In this document: piece after piece, positions 51,756-59,766 of the stretch | Layout: every line of letters starts with the position of its first letter | Position numbering within the stretch: the stretch's first letter is position 1 | Translations under genes and position numbers: made by a program | Notes under the pieces: generated by a model | Seen by the model: the letters and a program-made list of their open reading frames with translations, nothing else | The model's database searches: none | Told to the model about the DNA's origin: nothing | Origin: JACPNO01 sp963825405 | Lineage (GTDB): Bacteria > Acidobacteriota > Terriglobia > Bryobacterales > Bryobacteraceae | DNA: 64,000 nt | NCBI GenBank assembly: GCA_963825405.1 | Contig: CAWGTB010000004.1 | Span: 195,556-259,555, forward strand | Direction of reading: 5' to 3'

Positions 51756-52631
51756 CTACTTTCCCAGTTTCTTTTTGCGGAACTCTTCGTATTCTTTCTT
51801 CAGCGCCGGGTCGCTCGGGCTGCCATAGATTTCGCTGGATTTATATTTGCCGGTCATCAGTTTCATCTTGGACCATTCGTCGTGAATTTGGATCTCGATC
51901 GCGTTATCAAGCACTTTGCTCACCAGGTGCGGCGGGATGAAGTAGACGCCTTCACGGTCGCCGAAGACTGCGTCGCCCGGCATCACGGTGGCGTTGCCGA
52001 TCCGGACGGGCGTGTTGACGGCCGTCAGCATCACGTTGCCGATGGGGGTGGGATGCACGCCGCGAAAATACGCGGCCATATCGAGCGGAAAAATTCCTTC
52101 GAGATCGCGAATCGCGCCATCGACAACCAGGCCGGCGCCGCCGGTCGCGGCATAAATGGCGGTGGCGAGATTGTCGCCAACAAAAGTTCCGTTCTCGATT
52201 TTTCCGAACAGGTCGATGACTAACACGTCGCCCGGCCGCAGGTTGTCGATCAGCCGTTGGTTCTGCGCGGCGCGGATCCCGGCAGCGTGAGCGTTAGCGT
52301 CGATGACGTCGTTGACATCGGGGCGCAACGGTAGGAATTGCGCCGTAACCGCGCGGCCCACCAGCTTCTTGCCGGGATGCAGCAACTGCCAGTTGCCTTC
52401 ATATTGATTCGGGTAGCCGGCACCGGGCAGCACGGCCCAGACTTCTTCGGCGGATAGATCTTTCAGTTTTTCGAGAAGCGCGTCGGGAACCTTGGGCCGG
52501 CCGTCTTCGAACCGTTCGAAGGGATTCTTGGCGGTGAACTGCAGCATCTGCTCGTGAGTAAAGGTGAAAATTTGCGCGCTGGCGCTGGAGACGACGAAGC
52601 AGGCGGCAAGAATCCAGTGGAATCGTATCAT
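51756..52631 (-). CDS. Exported RraA-family protein
   Basis: About 291 residues from the ATG at 52631, with a signal peptide (RFHWILAACFVVSSASAQ). The RraA/HMG-aldolase core is present: DVLVIDLFGKIENGTFVGDN, YAATGGAGLVVDGAIRDLEG (the G-x20-R-D metal/substrate motif) and PGDAVFGDREGVYFIP. Family members act as aldolases or decarboxylases; the exported form is unusual and its substrate is unknown. It converges with the propeller gene. Confidence 0.82.
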   Translation of the reverse strand: MIRFHWILAACFVVSSASAQIFTFTHEQMLQFTAKNPFERFEDGRPKVPDALLEKLKDLSAEEVWAVLPGAGYPNQYEGNWQLLHPGKKLVGRAVTAQFLPLRPDVNDVIDANAHAAGIRAAQNQRLIDNLRPGDVLVIDLFGKIENGTFVGDNLATAIYAATGGAGLVVDGAIRDLEGIFPLDMAAYFRGVHPTPIGNVMLTAVNTPVRIGNATVMPGDAVFGDREGVYFIPPHLVSKVLDNAIEIQIHDEWSKMKLMTGKYKSSEIYGSPSDPALKKEYEEFRKKKLGK

Positions 52632-52653
52632 GCGGGGAACTTTATCACAGACC

Positions 52654-53823
52654 TTACTTTTCCGTAAGGGCGGTGACGCCGGGCAGTTCGATGCCCGCCA
52701 GGAATTCGAGCGATGCGCCGCCGCCGGTCGAGATATGAGAAATCTTGGAGGCAACGCCGGCGGCCTTGATGGCTTTCTCGGAATCGCCACCACCTACTAC
52801 AGTGATTGCTCCCGAATCGGCGAGGGCCTTGGCGAGCGCGACCGTGCCGCGATCGAAAGGCGGCTTTTCGAAAACGCCCATGGGGCCGTTCCAGACAATG
52901 GTTTTCGCCGAGGCGATTACCTTTGAATATTCCTCAATTGTTTTGGGCCCGATGTCGAGTCCCAACTGATCCGCGGGAATGGTGACCACTACCTGATTGG
53001 CCGCGCCCTCTTTCAGCTCGGCAGCCACGACGTGATCCACGGGGAGCATGAGCTTGTCGCCGCAGACAGCGATCAAATCGTGCGCGAGCGGCAGTTTGTC
53101 ATCTTCCACCAGCGATTTGCCTATGGCGAGCCCCTGCGCCTTCATGAACGTGTAGGCCATGGCGCCGCCGATCAGCAGGCGATCCACGATCTTCGCCAGA
53201 TTGGCGATGACTTCGATTTTGTCGGAAACTTTCGCGCCGCCAAGGATCGCGACGCAGGGGCGCGCCGGATTGCGCGTGACCATCGTGAGGTATTTGAGTT
53301 CCTGCTCCATGAGCAGGCCGGCAGCGGCTTCCGGCATAAACGCCACCATGCCGACGGTGGATGCGTGCGCGCGATGAGCCGAGCCGAAAGCGTCGTTGAC
53401 GTAGAGGTCGCACAGCGCGGCAAGTTGACGGGAGAATCCGGGATCGTTCTTTTCTTCCTCCGCGTGGAAGCGCAAATTTTCCAGCAGCAGCACTTCGCCG
53501 GGCGCGGGCTTCATGGCCTCGACGGCTGGGCCAACGCAATCGGGCGCCATGCGCACGGCACGCCCGAGCAGCTCCGCGAGTCTTTCGGCGACGGGCGCCA
53601 GACTCATCTCGGGATTGGGCTTTCCCTTGGGACGGCCCAGGTGCGACGCGAGAATCACGCCGGCGCCATGATCGAGCGCGTACTGAATAGTGGGCAGCGA
53701 TGCGCGAATGCGTTTGTCGCTGGTGATCTCTTTGCCGCCGGCCGCGAGGGGCACGTTGAAATCCACGCGGATGAAGAGGCGCTTGCCGTTGAGATCGAGA
53801 TCGCGAATGGAGAGCTTGGGCAT
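52654..53823 (-). CDS. pgk: Phosphoglycerate kinase
   Basis: A 389-residue glycolytic kinase producing 3-phosphoglycerate and ATP. Visible are RLFIRVDFNVPL, the ILASHLGRPKGKPNPEMSL substrate loop, AFGSAHRAHAS, the hinge lysine region VAILGGAKVSDKIEVIANL and the nucleotide-binding GGGDSEKAIKAAGVASKISH, ISTGGGASLEFLAG. All catalytic residues are in place. The start at 53823 gives the usual length. gap is not adjacent. Confidence 0.95.
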   Translation of the reverse strand: MPKLSIRDLDLNGKRLFIRVDFNVPLAAGGKEITSDKRIRASLPTIQYALDHGAGVILASHLGRPKGKPNPEMSLAPVAERLAELLGRAVRMAPDCVGPAVEAMKPAPGEVLLLENLRFHAEEEKNDPGFSRQLAALCDLYVNDAFGSAHRAHASTVGMVAFMPEAAAGLLMEQELKYLTMVTRNPARPCVAILGGAKVSDKIEVIANLAKIVDRLLIGGAMAYTFMKAQGLAIGKSLVEDDKLPLAHDLIAVCGDKLMLPVDHVVAAELKEGAANQVVVTIPADQLGLDIGPKTIEEYSKVIASAKTIVWNGPMGVFEKPPFDRGTVALAKALADSGAITVVGGGDSEKAIKAAGVASKISHISTGGGASLEFLAGIELPGVTALTEK

Positions 53824-53827
53824 AAGA

Positions 53828-54772
53828 CTAGTTTGCACTAGAGAGATTCAGCGCGAGGCCCGCGGCGCGATAGGCTTCGAGCAGCGCGCCAGCGGCAGGT
53901 CCGTGAAGCGCGGGAACGCAGCGATTCCCTTCCTCGAGTTCCAGCAGCGTGCGAAATCGTTCACTCAGCATGCGGCTGTGAAAAACACCGCCGACGGTAG
54001 CGATGCGGGCCGTCTCGCCGGGTTTCCATAAGCGGCTGCGAACGGATGTGCAGAGCGCGGCAAGGTTCTGTGCGGCACTGTGCAAAATATCGCGCGCTAC
54101 GGCGTCGCCTTGCAGCGCGGCTTCGTCCACGCGCGTCGCCAGCGCCGCCACGCGAGGGCGTGGCCAGTCGACGGTGTAGAAAATGTGCAAGGCGTCGTTG
54201 GCATCGCGAGCACTGGTCGCTTCGAGCAGCATGGCGTGCAGCGCCGTCGGCGGTCCCCATCCCTCTTCGAAACGCAGCGCGGCGCGAAGTGCCTGGCGCA
54301 CGATGTCGAAGGCGCCGCCTTCATCGCCGAACAGGTAGCCCCAGCCGCCGGCGCGCGCGGTCTCGCCGGCAGCGTTGCGGCCAAATGCGATGGACCCGGT
54401 GCCGGCGATGGTGATAACGCCGGGCTCGCCGCCTGTTGCGCCGACGAGAGCGATGAGGGCGTCATGCGTCACGACCAGAATTGCGCGCGGGGATGACTTC
54501 GGCGAGGATGGCCTGCTTGTCGGCGGGTCCGCCGCTCATGCCGAAGCAGGCCGCTTCGAAGCGCATGTCGCGCGGATCGAGGCCCGCTTGCACACAGGCT
54601 TTGTCCAGGCTCTCCCGCACGGCCCGCGCGAGTTTCTGCACGGCCTTCTGCTGCGCCGACGTGATTGCAGGGGCCGCCTACGCCCTGTCCAAGCACGCGA
54701 CCCGTCTCATCGCCGATGAGCGCGGTCGTGCTGGATTGGCCGCCGTCAACTCCGAGGAATAGACGTGCTCAC
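53828..54772 (-). CDS. BadF/BadG-type ATPase, N-acetylglucosamine-kinase-like (three apparent frameshifts)
   Basis: A sugar-kinase-fold ATPase of about 314 residues after repair. The phosphate-1 loop FLGVDGGQSSTTALIGDETG begins after a GTG at 54772, then GPCNHVGAAE, ACFGMSGGPADKQAIL, the phosphate-2 region ITIAGTGSIAFGRNAAG, and the adenosine region ATVGGVFHSRM. Frame breaks at about 54763, 54652 and 54481 are each corrected by removing one base. It may phosphorylate amino sugars; activity is inferred from fold. It directly precedes pgk. Confidence 0.75.
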
Positions 54773-54831
54773 AGGTTCACGCGATCCTACATCTTCGCAA
54801 ATTCGGGGCGTGGCTTACTCTGCAGCGATTC

Positions 54832-55110
54832 TCAGTCGAAGTCCGGCGGTTTGCGTGAAGGGTGCCTAGCGTAGAGGGGTTCAAGCAGCCTCCGAAATCT
54901 CCGCCATGATCGCGCCACGGAACGGCGAAATCTTAAAAGCTCTGATTCAGGGCACACTTCCTGCACCACGCGTACCGATTCGTTCAGCTGATCGGTAGTC
55001 TGCAGCATTAAGTCGCTTACCTGCTTTGCAATGTCTAGGTTAGCAATCACTGTGCCATCATCGCACTCTACGCCCCATCCAGATTCCACCGCGCTTGCGG
55101 CCCACCGCAA
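54832..55110 (-). CDS. Small protein of unknown function
   Basis: An open frame of up to 92 residues, with a likely start at the internal ATG at 55008 (about 58 residues: MLQTTDQLNESVRVVQEVCP, then a basic RSWRRFRRLLEPLYARHP end). The longer form would overlap the rpmB promoter. The helix and basic tail look like a real product, but no family is recognised. Confidence 0.4.
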   Translation of the reverse strand: MRWAASAVESGWGVECDDGTVIANLDIAKQVSDLMLQTTDQLNESVRVVQEVCPESELLRFRRSVARSWRRFRRLLEPLYARHPSRKPPDFD

Positions 55111-55124
55111 AGCCCTGTTACAAT
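55095..55124 (+). promoter_or_regulatory. Candidate sigma-70 promoter of rpmB
   Basis: TTGCGG (55095-55100) and TACAAT (55119-55124) are separated by 18 bp. Transcription would start near 55131, giving a short leader with AAAGGAG ahead of the rpmB ATG. Confidence 0.6.
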
Positions 55125-55158
55125 AGCACTTTACAGCTCTAAAGGAGATTTAGCACCA

Positions 55159-55350
55159 ATGGCTAGGGTATGCGAAGTTTGCGGGAGAGGCCCGCAGTTT
55201 GGGCACCGCATCAGTCACGCCCATAACGTCAGCAAGCGGCGCTGGAATTTGAACCTCCAGAGCGTCCATGCAATCGTCCAAGGCGCGGCCAAGCGCATTC
55301 GCGTCTGCACGTCCTGCATCCGCAGCGGCAAAATCCAAAAAGCAGCTTAG
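55159..55350 (+). CDS. rpmB: 50S ribosomal protein L28
   Basis: A 63-residue ribosomal protein with two CXXC pairs (VCEVCGRG and VCTSCIRSG), so it is the zinc-binding C+ form. The L28 core GHRISHAHNVSKRRWNLNLQ is present. AAAGGAG lies upstream. It converges with the small minus-strand gene, sharing the last four bases. Position alone among unrelated genes is common for rpmB. Confidence 0.95.
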   Translation: MARVCEVCGRGPQFGHRISHAHNVSKRRWNLNLQSVHAIVQGAAKRIRVCTSCIRSGKIQKAA

Positions 55351-55550
55351 ATTTCGGGATAAAACTCGAAGAAGGCATCGAGCGATTGCATCAATTGCTG
55401 GCGGATTTCTGTCTCGCTGGCTCCCTCGATCAAGTGCATGGTGACGGCAGCCTTGCGTCCATTCTTCAGGACAACCTCCGCCTCGCCGACCGATTCCAAT
55501 TCATCGCTCGGCAGCAGGCGCATACCATACAGCAGAGCCAGCTTGGCCAT
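55347..55550 (-). CDS. Small protein of unknown function
   Basis: A 67-residue protein (start AKLALLYGMRLLPSDELESV) with a predicted beta-helix fold ending in FFEFYPEI. No family is recognised. Its ATG overlaps the stop of the DUF948-like gene (TGATG), so it belongs to the same minus-strand operon as the two envelope-associated genes upstream. Confidence 0.6.
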   Translation of the reverse strand: MAKLALLYGMRLLPSDELESVGEAEVVLKNGRKAAVTMHLIEGASETEIRQQLMQSLDAFFEFYPEI

Positions 55551-56056
55551 CAGATGAACATCTCTTCGTCCTGCGTCGCGTGATCCACCGATTCACGGCG
55601 GCCGGCCGCAACTACCGCGAGCGCGGCCTTCAATCCGTGCAGGACGCCGTTTACTTCACGCGCCGGGCGCAGAACAGCAGTGCGCACCACTTCGCCCGCG
55701 CCTTCGAGCTTCACCGCGGCGTCATCCATGATGTGATCCAGACGCGCCATCTGGGTGCGGGTGCGATCCGTGCACTCCTTCACCAGTTCGCCGACGCGGA
55801 CCACATGCTCGCGGGTGATCTTGGCGATCTCAACCGAATCGATCGTCACTTGCGAAATGCGCGGGCCGTTATCGTCGACCAACTTGCGCACCGTGCTCAC
55901 CAGCGGCGTGACCGTATCCACCAGCGGCATCACCTTTTCCTCCGATGCCTTGGCGACTTTGTACATCGCGAATACCAGTGCCGCCTGCACCACGAACGCA
56001 ACAGCGGCGACGAGTACGCCGAGGGTGACGATCCAGCGGAAAAGATCTTCGGACAT
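55550..56056 (-). CDS. Membrane-anchored coiled-coil protein (DUF948-like)
   Basis: A 168-residue protein with one amino-terminal membrane helix (WIVTLGVLVAAVAFVVQAAL) followed by a long amphipathic coiled coil (VMPLVDTVTPLVSTVRKLVD to MDDAAVKLEGAGEVVRTAVL). This layout matches DUF948-type general-stress proteins. It is paired with a YtxH gene, as in many bacteria, and both probably act at the cell envelope. Confidence 0.7.
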   Translation of the reverse strand: MSEDLFRWIVTLGVLVAAVAFVVQAALVFAMYKVAKASEEKVMPLVDTVTPLVSTVRKLVDDNGPRISQVTIDSVEIAKITREHVVRVGELVKECTDRTRTQMARLDHIMDDAAVKLEGAGEVVRTAVLRPAREVNGVLHGLKAALAVVAAGRRESVDHATQDEEMFI

Positions 56057-56064
56057 AACGGCAA

Positions 56065-56373
56065 TTACCGCGCGGCCGGGGCTTCGGACGCCTCTGCCGG
56101 ATGAACGGTCTCACGATACGCCTGTTTGCCGGCAGCCACGGCTTCGGCCAGCGTGTCTTTTTGGCGGCCTACGACGTCGCGGCCGCGCTCGAGCACATCC
56201 TCAGCGGTTTCGCGCAGCTCTGAACCGCGTTTCTTCAGATATTCCTTGCCTTCGTCTGCCTTATTTTTCAGCAGCTCCCGGGTTTCTTCACCGGTTTTCG
56301 GGGCGAACAGAAGGCCGACCACTACACCCACCCCAACTCCCAACACAAAATTCGCTAATCCGTCTCGTTCCAT
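56065..56373 (-). CDS. YtxH-domain protein
   Basis: About 102 residues. A glycine-rich membrane helix (FVLGVGVGVVVGLLFAPKTG) followed by EETRELLKNKADEGKEYLKK is the YtxH signature. The rest is a charged helix. YtxH proteins are envelope-associated and stress-induced in Firmicutes; the role here is unknown. AGGAG lies just upstream of the ATG at 56373. Nine bases separate it from the DUF948-like gene. Confidence 0.82.
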   Translation of the reverse strand: MERDGLANFVLGVGVGVVVGLLFAPKTGEETRELLKNKADEGKEYLKKRGSELRETAEDVLERGRDVVGRQKDTLAEAVAAGKQAYRETVHPAEASEAPAAR

Positions 56374-56467
56374 GGGTCTTACTCCTTTCGCTCGTTTCAG
56401 TATACCGCCCACCTGCGCGCGAGTTCAGGGAAATAGCACTCTAATAATTCTTGTACAATCCAGGGGG

Positions 56468-57025
56468 ATGGCGCAACGAAAAGGGCGGGCCCCCAGCCGG
56501 TTGGATGCCGCCGGATTATGGGAACTGGCACTGAAAAGTCTCACGGCCCGCGCCTATTCCAATGCTGAACTGCGCACGAAACTGCAGGCGCGAGCGGTGA
56601 ACATTGCCGACGTCGACACGGCGCTGCTGCGGCTTAAAGAGTACGGCTACATCGACGACAAGCGTTTTGCCGAGCGCTTCGCGGCATTTCGTCTCGAGGA
56701 TGAAGGGCTGGGAAAGCGCCGGGTGTCGAACGATCTGCGCCGCCGCCGCGTCGCGCCCGCACTCGCCGCCAGCGCAGTCGAGAAAGTGTATAAGGACGTC
56801 GACGAAACGGCGCTCATCGAGGATTACATTCGCCGCAAATACCGGCGCGCTCCACGCCAGGCGCTATTCCACTCACAGAAAGATTTGGCGTCGGCGTATC
56901 GCCGCCTGGTACGCGCCGGTTTCGGGACCACCGGCATTTTGAAAGTGCTCAAACGGTTTGCCGCCAATCCTGATTTGCTGGACGATTTCGATCCACCGGC
57001 GGAACTGCCTGGAGAAACAGAATGA
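56468..57025 (+). CDS. recX: RecX regulatory protein
   Basis: A 185-residue modulator of RecA filaments. It shows the three-helix RecX repeats: ALKSLTARAYSNAELRTKLQ, LKEYGYIDDKRFAERFAAFR and GLGKRRVSNDLRRRRVAPAL. RecX caps or disassembles RecA filaments. recA is not in the window. The stop overlaps the ATG of the next gene (ATGA), though the products are unrelated. TACAAT lies about ten bases upstream. Confidence 0.87.
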   Translation: MAQRKGRAPSRLDAAGLWELALKSLTARAYSNAELRTKLQARAVNIADVDTALLRLKEYGYIDDKRFAERFAAFRLEDEGLGKRRVSNDLRRRRVAPALAASAVEKVYKDVDETALIEDYIRRKYRRAPRQALFHSQKDLASAYRRLVRAGFGTTGILKVLKRFAANPDLLDDFDPPAELPGETE

Positions 57026-58323
57026 CACGACGCGATTTATTGAAAGCGGCAGCGCTGCCGGCCACGGTTGCTCCGCTGTATTCGCAGCGCACCAAAGGAC
57101 TGCCCCGACTGACCATTCGCGAAGTGAAAGCCATTCCCACCAGCGGCGGCAATCACTATCAGTGGGTGTTTCTAAAGGTGATCACCAGCGAGCCCGGCCT
57201 CTACGGCATCGGCTCGGCCAGCAACGTCAACCAGGCGTTCACCGTGACCACGGCCATCCAGAAACATTACGCGCCGTTTCTGATTGGCAAAGATCCGGAC
57301 CGCATCGAAGATATCTGGCAGAACACCAACACGCGCAATTATTGGCGCAACAGCACCGTGCAGAACAACGTGCTGAGCGCGCTCGACATGGCGTTGTGGG
57401 ACATCAAAGGCAAGCGCGCCGGCATGCCGGTCTACGATCTTTTGGGCGGCAAAGCGCGCGACGCGGTCGCACTCTACGCGCACGCCGACGGGCGCGATTT
57501 GCAGGAGGTCGAGAACAACGTCCGCCGTTACATGGAAGAAGGCTACCGCCACGTGCGCGCGCAAATGGGCGGCTACGGAGGCGGCGGCATGATTCCTGCC
57601 GGGCAAAGCAGCCGGCCCGCGGGTGGATACTCCGGTCCGGCATTTGATGAAGACGATTACGTGGAAGCCATTCCACGAATGTTCGAGCATCTGCGCACGA
57701 AGCTGGGCCGCGAAGTAAAGCTGTTGCACGATGTCCACGAACATCTGACGCCGACCATGGCCGTAGAACTAGCCAAGCGCCTGGAGCCGTACCGCATGTT
57801 TTTCGTCGAAGATATTCTGCCGCCGGAGCAGATCGCCTACTTCCGCCAGATTCGGCAAGTGACTTCTACGCCTATGGCCATGGGCGAGTTGTTCACGCAC
57901 CCGCACGAATGGGTGCCGCTCATCACGGAGCGGCTGATCGATTTCATCCGCTGCCGCGTGTCGCAAGTCGGCGGCATCACCGCGGCCAAGAAGATCGCTG
58001 CACTTTGCGAAAACTTCGGCGTGCGCACGGCATGGCAGGAAGGCGGCGACAATGATCCGGTGAACCAGCTCGCCGCGTATCACGTCGACCTGGCGATCTC
58101 CTGTTTCGGAATCCAGGAGGAGAACCACTTCCCGCCGCTGGCGCATGAGATGCTGCCGGGAACCTGCGAACTCAAAGGCGGATATCTTTACGGAAATGAC
58201 GCGCCCGGTTTAGGCATCGACATCGACGAAGCGCTGGCCGCCAAGCATCCGCTTGAGCCGATCCCGCCGGGCGATTCCTGGACCACGGTGCGCGGCGTGG
58301 ATGGCTCGCTGGTGAAACCGTAA
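57022..58323 (+). CDS. Enolase-superfamily dehydratase (mandelate racemase / RspA-ManD-like), exported
   Basis: A 433-residue enzyme with a Tat-like start (MTRRDLLKAAALPA). Enolase-superfamily features include ALDMALWDIKGKRAGMPVYD, the metal-ligand strand LLHDVHEHLTPTMAVELAKR, FFVEDILPPEQIAYFRQI, and FIRCRVSQVGGITAAKKIAA. An extended loop with GGYGGGGMIPAGQ resembles the RspA/mannonate-dehydratase group. Sugar-acid dehydration is likely; the substrate is not certain. The periplasmic location would be unusual. Confidence 0.85.
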   Translation: MTRRDLLKAAALPATVAPLYSQRTKGLPRLTIREVKAIPTSGGNHYQWVFLKVITSEPGLYGIGSASNVNQAFTVTTAIQKHYAPFLIGKDPDRIEDIWQNTNTRNYWRNSTVQNNVLSALDMALWDIKGKRAGMPVYDLLGGKARDAVALYAHADGRDLQEVENNVRRYMEEGYRHVRAQMGGYGGGGMIPAGQSSRPAGGYSGPAFDEDDYVEAIPRMFEHLRTKLGREVKLLHDVHEHLTPTMAVELAKRLEPYRMFFVEDILPPEQIAYFRQIRQVTSTPMAMGELFTHPHEWVPLITERLIDFIRCRVSQVGGITAAKKIAALCENFGVRTAWQEGGDNDPVNQLAAYHVDLAISCFGIQEENHFPPLAHEMLPGTCELKGGYLYGNDAPGLGIDIDEALAAKHPLEPIPPGDSWTTVRGVDGSLVKP

Positions 58324-58325
58324 AT

Positions 58326-58805
58326 TTAGTTTATTTCTTCCAGGTGACGGAGCCGCGCCTGCTCCATAACTTGCAGCTCCGCCAGGAGGCTGCGTTCGTT
58401 CTCGAGAAGGATGCGCTCCGGGGACAACAGATAAATGATGTCGCCGCTGACATCGATCGAGGCCGTCGCGCAATCGCGAAAGATGTGATGCTCCGGAAGC
58501 GGCAGGAAAGCCGCACTCGCCGCCGAGACAATGCGCCGGACCGAGGCCACCAGAACGCCCGCGGGAGAGTTGCCGGTGCGGAAAATAATCAGCGGAGTGT
58601 ATAAACCGGCGCGCTGCTCAGGCAAATCGAACAGGCGATCCAGACGAAGAATGGGAATGGCGGTACCCCGCAAGTTGAGAAAGCCGGCCAGGCAGTGCGC
58701 CAACCCTGGCGGCGTGGAAAGCATCGCCATCGGCACGATTTCCTTTACCGTCTGGAGAGGAAACGCGCAGTCAAGCCCGCTGGCATGGAAGACGACAACA
58801 TCCAT
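58326..58805 (-). CDS. CheW-like domain protein
   Basis: A 159-residue chemotaxis coupling-type protein: VVVFHASGLDCAFPLQTVKE, then GFLNLRGTAIPILRLDRLFD and GVLVASVRRIVSAASAAFLP. CheW links chemoreceptors to the CheA kinase. No other chemotaxis genes are nearby, so it may serve a distant or non-motility pathway. It is convergent with the dehydratase gene, whose stop lies two bases away. A slightly longer start at 58814 is possible. Confidence 0.85.
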   Translation of the reverse strand: MDVVVFHASGLDCAFPLQTVKEIVPMAMLSTPPGLAHCLAGFLNLRGTAIPILRLDRLFDLPEQRAGLYTPLIIFRTGNSPAGVLVASVRRIVSAASAAFLPLPEHHIFRDCATASIDVSGDIIYLLSPERILLENERSLLAELQVMEQARLRHLEEIN

Positions 58806-58845
58806 CTCCAGCAAGATCGGAGCAATTCCACAAAGAGGTTAGTGT

Positions 58846-58903
58846 TGGTGCCCGGGGTGGGAATTGAACCCACACTCCCGTTGCCGGGAAAAGGATTTTA
58901 AGT
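58846..58903 (-). pseudogene. 3' fragment of a tRNA-Leu (anticodon loop to CCA)
   Basis: Read on the minus strand: anticodon loop CTTAAAA, half of the anticodon stem, a variable arm CCCGGCAACGGG, a T-arm GTGGG-TTCAATT-CCCAC, the acceptor strand CCCGGGC, discriminator A and CCA. The sequence upstream of the anticodon loop does not fold as a tRNA, and no GCCCGGG 5' strand is found nearby. It is a displaced tRNA 3' end, the kind left at integration sites. Confidence 0.85.
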
Positions 58904-58988
58904 GCGTTGAATGTAGCTGTATCTTACTGATAAGGGGTTCGTTATAGTTTTAAAACTGTGACAATGTGCAAGCGAATGTGTAAATTTC

Positions 58989-59013
58989 CCTTCTGCTGCG
59001 CCCGGATCGGCCG
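58989..59013. repeat. Short direct repeat of the hydrolase gene's 3' end
   Basis: Bases 58989-59013 match 59819-59843 at 24 of 25 positions. The second copy lies inside the end of the CocE-like hydrolase gene (the PIPAQQK region). This copy is noncoding, and is probably a remnant of a duplicated hydrolase 3' end. The rest of the 58904-59115 gap shows only an AT-rich palindrome (58946-58957). Confidence 0.65.
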
Positions 59014-59115
59014 TGGTTGGGTGTTTTCCGTCAACGTGTGGTTCTTCGGCGGCTCTGATCGGACAGATTACTCGGGATTGAAAAACGGGCGGGTATGGTT
59101 CCAGAAAGAGTTCAG

Positions 59116-59766
59116 TTAACTCCACTGGCGCGGAATCCCGAATGGCTGTTTCGAAATGCGGTCTCTCGAACCCCGGAAACCTCGATAGAAGAGCCAGGCG
59201 GCGCCGAGTTGGATGATGTGATATAGGTCGTTGTGATTGAAATTCCGGTTCAGGTCGAAGCCGCTCGCCTGGATGGCCGAACCCGCAACAGTGAGCAGGA
59301 CTGCGGCTGCGATCCAGGGCGTATTTTGGCTCAGCCGCCGATACGAAGCCCAGCAGAACAGGGTGAGCGTCAGCAACATGGCGGTCCCATAGTCGTAGAT
59401 CACGTACCTGAAGTCGTCATGCGCGATTACCCAGATTCCGAATACGGCGAATTGCAGGCCGGCGCCGATTAGGAAAACCTCGCGAGGGACGCCTGTCGTC
59501 GCTACGAATGCGGCAGAGGCGACCATAAGAAATCCGGTCAGGCCTATGCAGTAGATCGTCGTCTTCCAAAGGACCTGACCCCCGATTAAATGATAGGTGC
59601 CACCAGCCCCGGCGCCGAGAACCGTCGCGAAAAATGTGCCTGCCGCCAACTGGAGCGAGACCTGCCGTTGGGCGCGGCCCTGATCGAGTAGCGGCAAGGC
59701 GAAGGCCAGATACACGGCGGCGAGCAGATAATCCGTGACTGCGGTGACGGGTTCGGGCGAACTCAT
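59116..59766 (-). CDS. Seven-helix membrane protein of unknown function
   Basis: A 216-residue membrane protein with about seven hydrophobic helices (YLLAAVYLAFALPLL, IYCIGLTGFLMVASAAFVAT, TPWIAAAVLLTVAGSAIQAS). Its end FNHNDLYHIIQLGAAWLFYR, with conserved His residues, resembles ceramidase/CREST-type membrane hydrolases. It overlaps the CocE-like gene by four bases and is the last gene of the three-gene operon. Confidence 0.65.
   Translation of the reverse strand: MSSPEPVTAVTDYLLAAVYLAFALPLLDQGRAQRQVSLQLAAGTFFATVLGAGAGGTYHLIGGQVLWKTTIYCIGLTGFLMVASAAFVATTGVPREVFLIGAGLQFAVFGIWVIAHDDFRYVIYDYGTAMLLTLTLFCWASYRRLSQNTPWIAAAVLLTVAGSAIQASGFDLNRNFNHNDLYHIIQLGAAWLFYRGFRGSRDRISKQPFGIPRQWS

Noticed and set aside
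58846..58903. A functional tRNA-Leu, or a second intron-split tRNA
   Set aside because: No 5' half with a matching acceptor strand (GCCCGGG) is present upstream on the same strand, and no group I core is seen in the gap.
58946..58957. AT-rich 12-bp palindrome AGTTTTAAAACT as an integrase arm site
   Set aside because: A single short palindrome near the tRNA fragment is not enough to assign a function.
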